A DNA stretch of 64,000 nt from Zhihengliuella halotolerans (GCF_004217565.1 NZ_SHLA01000001.1:2976001-3040000); one strand, 5' to 3'. Numbered from the stretch's first letter, positions 44,726 through 53,643 are shown. Translations and numbers: made by a program. Notes: generated from the sequence alone by a model not told the origin.

Positions 44726-46151
44726 CGTCGGCCTCCAGACAGTAGGACGGAAGTTTGGCCGTAACGTCCTTCTCGTCCTTGTCCTCGCCCGGGACGACGA
44801 CGGGGCAGGACCGGCGAGCGGTCACGAGCAGCTCGGAGACCATGTCCTGGGCGTGCTCGAGATCCCGGGAAGGCAGTGAACTCTTGATGCGCTGCTGGGT
44901 ATATGCCGGCAGGGCGTCCAAGGGGATGTCGGTGACCGAGTCGAGCTGGGACAGTTTGACCGGCCCGAGATCCTGGGAGACGCCGTTGAAGATCGCGACC
45001 CGTCCGTCGTAGTTGCCGACGTAGTACTGGGTCTGCGTCCACACGTAGCCGAACCACAACACCGAGGCCAGGAGCAGGCCCATCAGGGTCAGGAAGATCG
45101 GGATCAGCAGCCGCCGGCGCGGCGCCTGCTGCTCCTCGTGATGCTCGAGTACTTCGGCCTGCTGGGTCGGCGTCTTGTGCATGAGCAGGGCGGCGGCCCG
45201 CTTCTGCGCGGATCGCGTCGTCACCATCGGGATGTGGCCCGTCTGCGTCGCCAGGAGCGCGGACCCGACGAGAGCATGCGGCCGGTTGTTCATCTCATGT
45301 CGGATGATCGCGGCGCTGGCCTCGATGTCCTCGGAACCGGTGATGCGCTGCAGCATGCCCGTGTCCACGGATTCCTCGGGATCGACGGCCGCTTCGAGGG
45401 AGACGAACGGCGTCGTCATCGGCTGGTCGTCGTCCTCGACGACTTCGATGACGACGACGGTCACGTTGTCGGGGGAGCCGTTGTCGAGGGTGACCTGCAC
45501 CAGGTCGTCTGCAGTTTCCTGGAGGTCCTTGGTGCCACGGACGATCTGCTCGATGACGGGGTCGGAGACGACGGCGTTCAGGCCGTCGGAGCAGAGCATC
45601 CAGCGTTCGCCGGGTGACACCGGGAACTGATGGATGTCGAGTTCGGGGCTCGCGTCGGAGTCCCCGAGGACGCGCAGCAGGACGTTCTTGTGGGGGTGGT
45701 TCTCTGCCTCGGCCGGGGAGAGGCGCCCCTCCTCGACGAGCCGCTGCACGAACGTGTGGTCGCGGCTCATCTGCGTGAACTTGCCGTCTTTGAGCCGATA
45801 GGCGCGAGAATCTCCAATATGCGCATATTGGAATGTGTCGCCGGTGAGCAGCAGGGCCGTCACCGTGGTCCCCATCCCGGAGAGCTTCGGGTTGGCGCTG
45901 ACGAGTTCGTTCAGGATGGAGTTGGCGGCTTGGATTTCGTCCGGCAGGACGGTCTCGACGTCTTCGGTGGTCTCCTGGTCCAGGTGGACAAGGTCCAAGA
46001 CCGTCGATGCAGAGGCGACGTCGCCGCCGACGTGTCCGCCCATGCCGTCGGCGACGATCGCGAGGTGGCGCCCGGCATAGGCCGAGTCCTGGTTGTTGGA
46101 CCGGACCTTTCCGACGTCGGAGGCCGCGGCGAAACGGAGGGTGAACGCCAC
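44718..46151 (-). CDS. pstP: PP2C-type serine/threonine phosphatase PstP
   Basis: A 477-residue membrane phosphatase. The catalytic PP2C domain (about 1-240) has the metal-binding motifs SNNQDSAYAG and VADGMGGHVGG, and the later SDGLN and GSPDNVTVVV. A linker precedes one membrane helix at about 347-369 (LIPIFLTLMGLLLASVLWFGYV), with an outside domain of about 100 residues and two cysteines (RRSCPVVV, PSYCLEAD) near the end. It reverses phosphorylation by PknA and PknB. The start is the GTG at 46151. Confidence 0.94.
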   Translation of the reverse strand: MAFTLRFAAASDVGKVRSNNQDSAYAGRHLAIVADGMGGHVGGDVASASTVLDLVHLDQETTEDVETVLPDEIQAANSILNELVSANPKLSGMGTTVTALLLTGDTFQYAHIGDSRAYRLKDGKFTQMSRDHTFVQRLVEEGRLSPAEAENHPHKNVLLRVLGDSDASPELDIHQFPVSPGERWMLCSDGLNAVVSDPVIEQIVRGTKDLQETADDLVQVTLDNGSPDNVTVVVIEVVEDDDQPMTTPFVSLEAAVDPEESVDTGMLQRITGSEDIEASAAIIRHEMNNRPHALVGSALLATQTGHIPMVTTRSAQKRAAALLMHKTPTQQAEVLEHHEEQQAPRRRLLIPIFLTLMGLLLASVLWFGYVWTQTQYYVGNYDGRVAIFNGVSQDLGPVKLSQLDSVTDIPLDALPAYTQQRIKSSLPSRDLEHAQDMVSELLVTARRSCPVVVPGEDKDEKDVTAKLPSYCLEADDE

Positions 46152-46152
46152 G

Positions 46153-46629
46153 TCAAGTCCTCAGTTCCATGACGGTCTTGCCGATGCGGATCTGCTGGCC
46201 CAGTTCGACCGGCTGAGCGCGGGTCAGTTGGGACTCGCCCAAGTAGGTGCCATTCGTGGAGCCGAGGTCTTCGATGAACCAACGGCTGCCCTGCGGGAAG
46301 AGGCGTGCGTGCCGAGCGGACGCGTAGTCGTCGATGAGGACCAGAGTGGCTTCCTGCGCGCGGCCCAAGAGGATCGGGCTGGCGGCGAGTTCGATGCTGG
46401 TGCCGGCCTGTGGGCCCTCGACGAGCTCGAGGGCCGTCGGGTGCTGGCGTGGAGCCTGCTGCGAGGGCTGCTCCCCGGTCTCGGTGCGCGCGGGGGCAGG
46501 GGCAGGTGCCGCGGCGGCGCGCTTTCCGATCATGAGGTCACGGCGCAGGGCCCCGACGATGCTGAGGATGAGGATCCACAGCAGGATCAGGAAGCCGAGG
46601 CGCATCGCGGTGAGCGCGAGTTCGGTCAC
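46153..46629 (-). CDS. fhaB: FHA domain protein FhaB (FipA-like)
   Basis: A 158-residue protein with one N-terminal helix (ALTAMRLGFLILLWILILSIVGAL), an Ala/Pro-rich linker, and a C-terminal FHA domain: LGRAQEATLVLIDDYASARHARLF, then DLGSTNGTYLG. FHA domains bind phosphothreonine; in mycobacteria FipA links FtsZ and FtsQ under stress. The start is the GTG at 46629, overlapping the fhaA stop by four bases; the frame is open farther up. PstP follows two bases on. Confidence 0.92.
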   Translation of the reverse strand: MTELALTAMRLGFLILLWILILSIVGALRRDLMIGKRAAAAPAPAPARTETGEQPSQQAPRQHPTALELVEGPQAGTSIELAASPILLGRAQEATLVLIDDYASARHARLFPQGSRWFIEDLGSTNGTYLGESQLTRAQPVELGQQIRIGKTVMELRT

Positions 46630-47393
46630 TGCTGACCTCCAGTGCGTTGGGGCAACATTCGGAAGGTGATGCGGGTGCGGCCCATGCTGATGATGGAACC
46701 GTCGAAGAGTTCTGCGCGCCCGTCGACCTTCTGGCCGTTGACGTAGCTGCCGTTCGTCGATCCCAGGTCCACAGCCCACACCTTGCCGTGCTCCGAACGG
46801 ATTTCCAAGTGCTTGCGTGAGACACCTGTGTCGTCGACCTCGACATCGGCCTCCGATGAGCGGCCCAGAATGATGGATTCCGAGTTCAGGCCATAGCGTT
46901 TGCCGTTCATCTGCAGCACCGGCTGGAGCTTCGGGGCGGCGACCGTCGCGGGAGGTGAGCCGGGCGACGGCGCGGGGGCCTCCGTCGTCGTACTGGGCCG
47001 CGGTGCGCGCGGCGCGGCGGAGTCGCGAGCGATCCGGGCGTCGACGGTGAGGTTGCCCTCGCGCGCGTCTGCATCCTGCTCGAAGACGACTTCGACGCGG
47101 CCGGTGAGCGTGTAGTGCTGGCTCTTGGCGTGGGCGATCACGACGTCGCACAGTTCCTCGGCCAGTGCCGTGCCGTACTTCTCGACCTTGTCGTAGTCGG
47201 CTGGTGCGAGGGCGACGGTGAACTTGTTGGGTGCGGTGGTGCGCCCCTGGGCGACCGTGAGGGTGCCGCGGTCCATCTGATTGCGCAGCTTGCTGGCGAT
47301 CTCGACCGGCTGGATCCCGCCCCCGCTGGAACCGCGGAAGACGCTGGTGACCAGCTTCTCGAGGCCGCGCTCAACATTGTCGACAAGGCCCAT
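46626..47393 (-). CDS. fhaA: DUF3662 and FHA domain protein FhaA
   Basis: A 255-residue cytosolic protein. The N-terminal DUF3662 domain covers about residues 1-125 (VDNVERGLEKLVTSVFRGS, KFTVALAPADYDKVEKYG). A proline-rich linker leads to the FHA domain (about 165-250): ILGRSSEADVEVDDTGVSRKHLEI and DLGSTNGSYVNGQKV. In M. tuberculosis FhaA binds the phosphorylated pseudokinase of MviN and restrains peptidoglycan synthesis. Here that partner would be the separate protein at 4724-6343. It is first in the cell-wall operon, so the promoter must lie upstream of 47393. Confidence 0.94.
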   Translation of the reverse strand: MGLVDNVERGLEKLVTSVFRGSSGGGIQPVEIASKLRNQMDRGTLTVAQGRTTAPNKFTVALAPADYDKVEKYGTALAEELCDVVIAHAKSQHYTLTGRVEVVFEQDADAREGNLTVDARIARDSAAPRAPRPSTTTEAPAPSPGSPPATVAAPKLQPVLQMNGKRYGLNSESIILGRSSEADVEVDDTGVSRKHLEIRSEHGKVWAVDLGSTNGSYVNGQKVDGRAELFDGSIISMGRTRITFRMLPQRTGGQQ

Positions 47394-47743
47394 GGGCGCT
47401 GCTCCTTCCGGTCGGTTCGTAGCGGGTGTGAATCACGTGACGCATGTCGATACTACTTGCCGCACCCCTGAAGGGTGTTGAGAAAGCACACAGCCTGCTC
47501 GGATCGCAACGAATCTGGAACAAACATGGTTCCCGCCGGCGGCCGAGAAGGGACGGCGCGAACTGGCCGCCGAACCGCGGAATCGCGGGGGAGGGAAGGG
47601 TGGGCGCGCGGTCGGCTGCGCACCCCGGGGGTGAGCCTGCTCACGGGATGGGCGCCGATTAGGCGGATCTGGCGAAGTGTGGATAAGATAGTTCTCGCTG
47701 TTCGGCGAGGTATCGTCGTGCGGAACAAGTGAATATCACTCAT
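47394..47743. other. Gap between fhaA and tRNA-Leu
   Basis: This 350-base gap should contain the fhaA operon promoter (minus) and the tRNA-Leu promoter (plus). I could not identify either with confidence. It has one perfect DnaA box, TGTGGATAA at 47678-47686, 58 bases before the tRNA. Short frames here look non-coding. Confidence 0.5.
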
Positions 47744-47830
47744 GCGCGAGTGGCGGAATTGGCAGACGCGCTGGCTTCAGGTGCCAGTGATCGCAAGATC
47801 GTGGGGGTTCAAGTCCCCCCTCGCGCACCA
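47744..47830 (+). tRNA. tRNA-Leu (CAG)
   Basis: An 87-base class II tRNA with acceptor GCGCGAG pairing to CTCGCGC. The anticodon loop TTCAGGT has CAG for leucine. It has a long variable arm (TGATCGCAAGATCGT) and T arm GGGGGTTCAAGTCCCCC. The 3' CCA is encoded, unlike the Ile and Ala genes above. Confidence 0.97.
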
Positions 47831-47954
47831 CGCGAATAGAGGCGGCTTCCCTTCGGGGCGGCCGCCTCTGTCGTTAATCCGTGGACCCCGACTTGCGGCA
47901 CCGGCTGACGTTCCGGCGACCGAGTATTCTCGCCGTAGGACTGAGGGAGGGTCA

Positions 47955-48374
47955 ATGGGGAGCTATGCGAGGACGGCGACGGCGGCCGCGGTGTTGGTAC
48001 TGGCGGCGTCTCTTTCGGCGTGTGCGGGGCCGGCGAGCGTCGCCGATTCCGAGTATGCGGGTGTGCCGCCCGAGGTTCGAGACCACTGGGACACGTCGCG
48101 GCCCCAGGCGGAGCCCGTCGTGTTCGTCGACGAGGACGGGAGCGCCCACCTGGTGACGCGGGGGAGTTCGAGCTGCCCGCTGATCCCCACCGAGTTCGAT
48201 TCCGACGACGACGAATGGGAGTTCGCGCTCGGCCAGGACCAAACGCAGCCCTGTACGGACGACCTGGCGCCCATGACGTACGTTTTCGATGATGCTCCCG
48301 AGCCGACCCCGGAAATCGCGACGGTCAGGGACGTGCGCGGGGAGCGAGTGCAGGTCGACGTCGTCGGCCCGTAA
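47955..48374 (+). CDS. Putative lipoprotein of unknown function
   Basis: A 139-residue protein with a lipoprotein signal: positively charged start MGSYARTATAAAV, hydrophobic stretch, then lipobox LSAC near residue 21. The mature part is acidic, with two further cysteines (SSCPLIPTEF and TQPCTDD). It has no family I recognise. The ATG at 47955 follows GGGAGG; the frame is open upstream through the tRNA. It is likely anchored to the outer face of the membrane. Confidence 0.75.
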   Translation: MGSYARTATAAAVLVLAASLSACAGPASVADSEYAGVPPEVRDHWDTSRPQAEPVVFVDEDGSAHLVTRGSSSCPLIPTEFDSDDDEWEFALGQDQTQPCTDDLAPMTYVFDDAPEPTPEIATVRDVRGERVQVDVVGP

Positions 48375-48603
48375 GGAGGCGTGGTTCAGGGCATGATCTC
48401 CGCCACGATCCCTGTTATTGCAGGGGAAGCGCGGCTAGAATCGAAGCGTCAGTTCGGTGCGGACGCACGATTCCGATCACCGAACCCGCACGACAATGAT
48501 GTTGAATCTATTCGTAACCTGCATCACATGCATAGACTGGCTCGAACAGCCGCCTAGGCTGAGCACGAATTGAAACGAACCATTGTCGCGCGAAGGGAGT
48601 GTT

Positions 48604-49302
48604 GTGGCGGAACAGACCCCACACCAGAACGTCACCTTTCAATCAGCCGGGCGCGAAGCCCACGGGTATCTCGCGGTTCCCGAGGACGGGCAAGGGCCCG
48701 GTGTCATTGTGGTCCAGGAATGGTGGGGGCTGACGGACCACATCCGCGACGTGGCCGACCGGCTGGCGGCGGAGGGGTACGTGGCGCTGGCCCCGGACCT
48801 TTTCGGCGGGCGGACCACGCACGACGCCGACGAGGCCGGACAGATGATGTCCGAGCTTCCGGCCGAGGAGGGTGCCCGCCTGCTGGCCGGTGCAACCGAC
48901 TACCTGCTGGGTCGCGAGGAGGTCGCGAGCCGCACCGTTGGCGCGATCGGCTTTTGCATGGGCGGCGGCTTCGTGCTGGCGCTCGCTGCGCAGCAGGGCG
49001 AGAAGGTCTCCGCGGCCGTCCCGTTCTACGGGGTCGGCCAAGCGGTGCCCGATTCGTATGAGGACCTCACGGCGGCCGTGCAGGGCCACTACGCGCTGCA
49101 GGATCAGATGTACCCGGCCGACGCGGCACGGGAGCAGGAGCGGCAGATCCGCGAGGAGTCGGGCGCCGACGTCGTGTTCCACTACTACGACGCCGGCCAC
49201 GCCTTCCACAATGATGAGAACACCGCGGGCAACTACAGCCGCGAGCACGCAGAACTCGCGTGGGATCGAGCCATCTCGTTCCTGCGAGCACACGTCAAGT
49301 AA
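48604..49302 (+). CDS. Dienelactone hydrolase family protein
   Basis: A 232-residue alpha/beta hydrolase with the catalytic triad of dienelactone hydrolase: Cys118 in AIGFCMGGGFVLA, an acidic residue around PAEEGARLLAG to DQMYPADAA, and His in YDAGHAFHND near 200. The N-terminal PGVIVVQEWWGLTDHIRDVADRLA is typical. Enzymes of this type act on cyclic lactones and related esters; the natural substrate is unknown. The start used is the GTG at 48604, after GGGAG. It lies 15 bases from the UspA gene. Confidence 0.9.
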   Translation: MAEQTPHQNVTFQSAGREAHGYLAVPEDGQGPGVIVVQEWWGLTDHIRDVADRLAAEGYVALAPDLFGGRTTHDADEAGQMMSELPAEEGARLLAGATDYLLGREEVASRTVGAIGFCMGGGFVLALAAQQGEKVSAAVPFYGVGQAVPDSYEDLTAAVQGHYALQDQMYPADAAREQERQIREESGADVVFHYYDAGHAFHNDENTAGNYSREHAELAWDRAISFLRAHVK

Positions 49303-49317
49303 ATAAGGAGATACACC

Positions 49318-49749
49318 ATGTCCGGAACCGTCATCGTAGGTGTCGACGGCAGCACCACGTCCTTCAAGGCCGCCACCCGCGCAGCCACCGTCGCCGCGGG
49401 CCTCGGCGCCACCCTGACCGTCGTGACCGCTTACGCCAAGGACAGCACCGAGGTCGTCGAGATCGGCAACGACACCTGGGTCCTGGACTCGGCTGAGCAG
49501 GCCGACAAGCTGACCAACCAGGTCGCGTTCAAGCTCCGCGAGGTTGTCCCGGGCGCCACGATCGTCACCAAGGCCGTCAAGGGGAAGCCGACCGAGGCTC
49601 TCGTCACGGCCGCCGAGGAAGAGGACGCGCAGCTCATCGTCGTCGGCAACGTCGGCATGAAGGGCCTCGGCCGCGTGCTCGGCTCCGTCGCCACCTCCGT
49701 GGCGCACAACTCGCCGTGCGACGTCTACGTGGTCAAGACGGACGCCTGA
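49318..49749 (+). CDS. Universal stress protein UspA family
   Basis: A 143-residue single-domain protein with TVIVGVDGSTTSFKAATRAA at the start. The C-terminal ATP-binding pattern is IVVGNVGMKGLGRVLGSVATSVAHNSPCDVYVVK (G-2x-G-9x-G(S/T)), showing that it probably binds ATP. These proteins accumulate under stress and stationary phase. The gene follows the dienelactone hydrolase with a good ribosome site (AAGGAG). Confidence 0.94.
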   Translation: MSGTVIVGVDGSTTSFKAATRAATVAAGLGATLTVVTAYAKDSTEVVEIGNDTWVLDSAEQADKLTNQVAFKLREVVPGATIVTKAVKGKPTEALVTAAEEEDAQLIVVGNVGMKGLGRVLGSVATSVAHNSPCDVYVVKTDA

Positions 49750-49771
49750 TCGTCCCGTAATCGCGCGCAGT

Positions 49772-49817
49772 ACGACGGCGCCGCTCACCACCCGTGGTGA
49801 GCGGCGCCGTCGTCGTT
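49772..49817 (+). terminator. Hairpin after the UspA gene
   Basis: A perfect 18-bp stem (49773-49790 with 49795-49812) with a 4-base loop is followed by TCGTTCCG. It is very stable, but the T run is weak. Confidence 0.7.
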
Positions 49818-49872
49818 CCGGGCCTTGGCGCGGCCCGAAGGCGCCCGCGGGACGGCCCGGTAGGGTTGTGCC

Positions 49873-50730
49873 GTGGAAGAGCGAGCGCAGGAATCGAACG
49901 GGCGGGCCGGACTACGGGTCGCGTATGTCCCCGGCGTGACGCCGGGCAAGTGGTTGGACCGCTGGAACGAGCGGCTGACCGTTCCGCTCGAGGCGGTCCT
50001 GCACGACGACGGGGACCCGCTCGAGTTGTTGGATGACGGGCGCGCCGATCTGGTGTTCGTGCGCTTCCGGGAGGACGAGTCGCCGGTCGGCCCCGCGCTG
50101 CACTGCATCCCCCTCTACACCGAGCTTCCGGTGGTGTGCGCGCCGAAGGAGCACATCGTCGAGGCGTACGAGGACGAGGTTCCCTACGCGGAGATCGCCG
50201 ATGAGACGTTCTTGGATCTCGCCGACTATCCGGCGGAGGCCGGCGGAGCGCGGATGGCGCTCGAGGTCGTCGGCACAGGCGCCGGGCTGCTCGTGCTGCC
50301 CATGTCCGTCGCGCGGCTCTACCACCGCAAGGACGTCATCCACCGCGTGTTGACGGGTGCTCCGGAGAATCAGGGCGGCACGACCCGGATTGGCCTGGCG
50401 TGGCCGCGGCCGGACATCAAGGACGCTGACCTCGAGGCGGCGCTCGCGGACCCGGAGAGCGACGAGGCCAAGCGCGCCGCGCTCATCGAGGAGTTCGTCG
50501 GGATCGTGCGCGGGCGCAAGGCGACGTCGTCGCGGCAGCCCTCGGTGCGCGAGCGTGAGCAGGCCGAGGCCGCGAAGGCGCAGAAGCGCCGTCAGGGCGC
50601 AGACAAGGCCGGCGCGGCGAAACGCGGGCCGAAGCAGGGCGGCAAAGCGGCGCCGAAGGGCGGCCAGCGCGGAGCGGGTGGACGCGGCGGGCCCAAGCGT
50701 GGCGGACCGAAGCGCGGCAAGCGGAAGTGA
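49873..50730 (+). CDS. HTH-less LysR substrate-binding-domain protein with basic tail
   Basis: A 285-residue protein. Residues about 12-210 look like the effector-binding domain of a LysR regulator (RVAYVPGVTPGKWLDRWNERL, ADLVFVRF, GAGLLVLPMSVARLYHR), but no helix-turn-helix precedes it. The last 65 residues are rich in K, R and G with repeated PKRGG units, a pattern typical of unstructured nucleic-acid-binding tails. It could be a stand-alone sensor or a DNA/RNA-binding protein. Proteins of this form are found in actinobacteria without assigned function. Two small unknown genes follow. Confidence 0.8.
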   Translation: MEERAQESNGRAGLRVAYVPGVTPGKWLDRWNERLTVPLEAVLHDDGDPLELLDDGRADLVFVRFREDESPVGPALHCIPLYTELPVVCAPKEHIVEAYEDEVPYAEIADETFLDLADYPAEAGGARMALEVVGTGAGLLVLPMSVARLYHRKDVIHRVLTGAPENQGGTTRIGLAWPRPDIKDADLEAALADPESDEAKRAALIEEFVGIVRGRKATSSRQPSVREREQAEAAKAQKRRQGADKAGAAKRGPKQGGKAAPKGGQRGAGGRGGPKRGGPKRGKRK

Positions 50731-50755
50731 CCCAGCCGCAGCGTCAGGGGAAGTG

Positions 50756-51040
50756 ATGACGTTCGTTCACGACACCGGACGAGTCGAGGCGATCGAGTCG
50801 GCGAGCCTGGAGGCCGTCGTCGTGCGCGTGCAATCGACCACCGCGACCTATCTTGTGACCGTGACGGAGCCCGACGCGGAGGTCTTGACGCGCCGCGGTG
50901 CGGAGCTGATCGGCGTGCCGCTGCAGTTCACGGGTTTTGTCGGCGCCGACGCGTCCGACGACGGCGTGACCCGCCTGCTCGCGCGCCGGGCCGGTGTGGA
51001 CGTGCTGGGTCTGCCCGCGCAGACGCGGGGTGCGGCGTGA
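50756..51040 (+). CDS. Small protein of unknown function (94 residues)
   Basis: The frame starts MTFVHDTGRVEAIESASLEA and ends GLPAQTRGAA. It has no membrane segment or motif that I recognise. Its ATG follows CAGGGGA. An in-frame GTG lies one codon earlier. The stop overlaps the next gene as GTGA, which supports real translation. Composition is beta-rich and acidic. It probably shares a transcript with the LysR-like gene 25 bases upstream. Confidence 0.6.
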   Translation: MTFVHDTGRVEAIESASLEAVVVRVQSTTATYLVTVTEPDAEVLTRRGAELIGVPLQFTGFVGADASDDGVTRLLARRAGVDVLGLPAQTRGAA

Positions 51041-51369
51041 GCGGGTACGTTGCCGACGCCGGCGTCGTCGTGGCGGTCAGGCGGACTCCGTCCGACGCTC
51101 CGGGTAGGGGCCTGGCGCAGGCGGCCATCGAAGTCACGGCTGTTCCAACGGGCGAAATCGAGTCCGAGCGCCGCTATGTGCTGGAACTCTTCGATGCCTA
51201 TGCAGAGTTCGTTGAGGCGGAGGCTGGACGCCTTCGGGGGCTGATGGTGCTCTTCGGTGGCCACCTCCGGACGGAGCCGGAAGTGCCGTTGAGCGTCGCG
51301 GTGACGTCCTTCGCGATCGCGCTCGAGTCGTTGGACATCCTGCTGGAGCGGCGAGAAGAGCCTGTCTAG
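51037..51369 (+). CDS. Hypothetical protein (110 residues)
   Basis: A 110-residue frame beginning with the GTG at 51037 inside the stop of the previous gene. The sequence shows VADAGVVVAVRRTPSDAPGRG and a helical, acidic second half (RYVLELFDAYAEFVEAEAGRL, then VAVTSFAIALESLDILLERREE). No family is recognised. A terminator-like hairpin lies 140 bases downstream. Confidence 0.55.
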   Translation: MSGYVADAGVVVAVRRTPSDAPGRGLAQAAIEVTAVPTGEIESERRYVLELFDAYAEFVEAEAGRLRGLMVLFGGHLRTEPEVPLSVAVTSFAIALESLDILLERREEPV

Positions 51370-51508
51370 ACGCCGACCGCCGAGTGGATCCCGTCGATGA
51401 CGGGCCCCGTGACCGCAGGGGCCAACCCGGCTCGAGGTCATCGCGGCAGATTCTTCTCGGCCGGGCGGCTGCGCGACCGTCGTCGTGCGGGTGGCGCGGA
51501 CGACGTGC

Positions 51509-51548
51509 AAAAACGGGGGGAATGCGTTACGCATTCCCCCCCCGTTTC
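51509..51548. terminator. Bidirectional terminator between the small genes and gntP
   Basis: A stem of at least 16 bp (51511-51526 with 51530-51547, one arm with two extra C) has a 3-base loop and A-rich and T-rich ends. It lies between the converging hypothetical genes and gntP and can stop both. Confidence 0.82.
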
Positions 51549-51569
51549 TGACGGTCATCGCTGCGGCAG

Positions 51570-52970
51570 TCAGCCGATCGACGCCAGGAGGTAGACCACG
51601 GCGGCCAGGGCGAACGCCATGAGCGCGATCAGGGTCTCCAGGACGGTCCACGTCTTCAGCGTGGTCTTGACGTCCATGTCGAAGAAGCGGCCGACGAGCC
51701 AGAAGCCCGAGTCGTTGACGTGGGAGGCGATGACCGAGCCGGCGGCCACGGCGATGACCATGGCGGCCAGCTGCATCTCGTTGAGGTCGGCGGCCAGCAC
51801 AGCGGAGCTCAGGAGGCCCGCCGTCGTCGTGAGCGCGACCGTGGCCGAGCCCTGGGCGACACGGATGATCGAGGAGATCAGGAAGCCGGCGAGGATCAGG
51901 GGGATGCCGAGGCCTGTCAGCGAGGACTCCAGCGCGTCGCCGATGCCGGACGTGCGGAGCACGCCGCCGAACATGCCGCCGGCGCCCGTGATGAGGATGA
52001 CCGAGGAGACCGGGCCGAGCGCACCCTCGAGCGTCTGCTCGACGGCGGACTTCTCCATGCCGCGGCCGGTACCGATCGTCAGAACGGCGACCAGCAGGGT
52101 GATGAGGAGGGCGACGGGCGTCGAGCCGATGGCGAGCAGGAGCTGGAACCAGCCGGCGTCCGCGGAGCCCTCCGGCAGCACGCCGGCCTCGGACAGGGTG
52201 CTCAGTCCGGTGTTGAGGAAAATTAAGACCAGGGGGAGGAGGAGCAGTGCGACGACGGTGCCGAACTTCGGCGGGTTGGCCTCGTGCTGTTCGTCGGCGC
52301 GGCCCAGCAGGTTCGGGATCGGGAGGTCCCACTTGCGGCCGGCCCACCGACCGAAGAGGTAGGAGGTCACGTACCAGGTGGGGAGGGCGATGATCAGGCC
52401 GATCAGCAGCACGAAGCCGACATTGGCCTCGAAGAAGGTCGCGGCGGCCACGGGGCCCGGGTGCGGCGGGACGAAGACGTGCATCACGGAGAACGCGCCG
52501 GCCGCGGGCAGGCCGTAGAGCAGCACCGAGCCGCCCAGGCGGCGGGCGACGGCGAACACGACCGGCAGCATCACGACGAGGCCGGCATCGAAGAAGATGG
52601 GGAAGCCGAACAGCAGCGACGCGACGCCGAGCGCGAACGGTGCGTGCTTCTCGCCGAACCGACCGATCAGGGTATCCGCAAGGACTTTGGCGCCGCCGGA
52701 GATCTCGACGAGGCGGCCGAGCATCGCGCCGAGGCCGACGAGGAGTGCCACGGCCGCGAGCGTCGAACCGAAGCCCTGCGTCAACGTCGAGACCACGTCA
52801 CCGGCGGGAATACCCGTGGCGAAAGCGGTCAACAGGCTGACCAGGATCAGCGCAACGAAGGCGTGTACGCGCAGTTTGATGATGAGGAAGAGCAGGACGA
52901 GGATTGCGGCGGCGGCGATGCCGAGCAGGGGTCCCGCCCCGAGGGTTTGAGTCCAACCTTCAATGGTCAT
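51570..52970 (-). CDS. gntP: Gluconate:proton symporter GntP
   Basis: A 466-residue membrane protein with about 12-14 helices and GntP family sequences such as FPIFFDAGLVVMLPVVFAVAR, VPPHPGPVAAATFF and NDSGFWLVGRFF. It brings in gluconate with protons. It lies 38 bases after gntK on the same strand, so uptake and phosphorylation of gluconate are expressed together. The neighbouring divergent GntR-family regulator probably controls both. Confidence 0.93.
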   Translation of the reverse strand: MTIEGWTQTLGAGPLLGIAAAAILVLLFLIIKLRVHAFVALILVSLLTAFATGIPAGDVVSTLTQGFGSTLAAVALLVGLGAMLGRLVEISGGAKVLADTLIGRFGEKHAPFALGVASLLFGFPIFFDAGLVVMLPVVFAVARRLGGSVLLYGLPAAGAFSVMHVFVPPHPGPVAAATFFEANVGFVLLIGLIIALPTWYVTSYLFGRWAGRKWDLPIPNLLGRADEQHEANPPKFGTVVALLLLPLVLIFLNTGLSTLSEAGVLPEGSADAGWFQLLLAIGSTPVALLITLLVAVLTIGTGRGMEKSAVEQTLEGALGPVSSVILITGAGGMFGGVLRTSGIGDALESSLTGLGIPLILAGFLISSIIRVAQGSATVALTTTAGLLSSAVLAADLNEMQLAAMVIAVAAGSVIASHVNDSGFWLVGRFFDMDVKTTLKTWTVLETLIALMAFALAAVVYLLASIG

Positions 52971-53008
52971 GGGATTCTCCGGATGGTCGAAGTGGTGGTG
53001 ATGATCGG

Positions 53009-53533
53009 TCAGGCGTTGACGCCGCGCAGCACCTGAAGTGCCGCGTCGAGGAGTGCGTCGGGGGTCTTGTCGTTGACGAGCACCGCGCCGGGCTCATCGT
53101 CGGTCAGCGGCTCGAGGGTGGAGAGCTGGCTTGGCAGGAGGCTCGGCGGCATGAAGTGCCCGCTGCGCTGCGAGATGCGCTCGCTCAGCAGCTCCGGTGT
53201 CCCGCTGACGTGCAGGAAAACGACGTCGCCGTCGGCCTCGCGGAGCAGGTCGCGATAGCTGTGCTTGAGGGCGGAGCAGGTGACGATGGTGCCGCCCGCC
53301 TGGTTCCGCGACATCCAGTCGCGGATCTCCCGCAGCCACGGCCAGCGGTCCTCGTCCGTCAGTGGCGTCCCGTTGCGCATCTTGTCGATATTGGCCCGGG
53401 GGTGGAACTCATCCGCTTCGGCGTAGGGCCAGCCGAGTTCCTCGGCCAGCATCTGGGCCAAGGTGGTCTTTCCGGACCCGGCGACACCCATCACCACCAC
53501 GTGGGTAGCTGGTTCGGTGCGTGTGCTTGCCAT
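53009..53533 (-). CDS. gntK: Gluconokinase
   Basis: A 174-residue P-loop kinase with VVMGVAGSGKTTLAQMLAEEL at residues 12-30, the family sequence PYAEADEFHPRANIDKM, and RDWMSRNQAGGTIVTCSALKHSYRD. It phosphorylates gluconate to 6-phosphogluconate, feeding the pentose phosphate pathway. The ATG at 53533 faces the regulator across 210 bases containing two dyad sites. Confidence 0.94.
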   Translation of the reverse strand: MASTRTEPATHVVVMGVAGSGKTTLAQMLAEELGWPYAEADEFHPRANIDKMRNGTPLTDEDRWPWLREIRDWMSRNQAGGTIVTCSALKHSYRDLLREADGDVVFLHVSGTPELLSERISQRSGHFMPPSLLPSQLSTLEPLTDDEPGAVLVNDKTPDALLDAALQVLRGVNA

Positions 53534-53604
53534 CTTGACTCCTTCTGGGCGGCGGTGGCCAGGCGCCCGAGCGGCGCGGAATGTGATCTACCTTATAGGC
53601 GTTA

Positions 53605-53643
53605 CACAAAGATAACATCTTTTTGTGATTAAGGTAATACCTT
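53605..53643. promoter_or_regulatory. Dyad operators in the gntK-gntR divergent region
   Basis: AAGGTAATACCTT at 53631-53643 is a perfect 6-1-6 palindrome. CACAAAGAT at 53605-53613 and ATCTTTTTGTG at 53617-53627 form a second dyad, with two extra T in one arm. A half-site TACCTTA lies at 53589. These AT-rich dyads stand out from the GC-rich surroundings and are candidates for GntR binding. Confidence 0.6.

Noticed and set aside
50357-50755. Upstream extension of the 94-residue gene into the LysR-like gene.
   Set aside because: It is arginine/serine-rich and out of frame with the LysR-like gene; the start at 50756 has a ribosome site.
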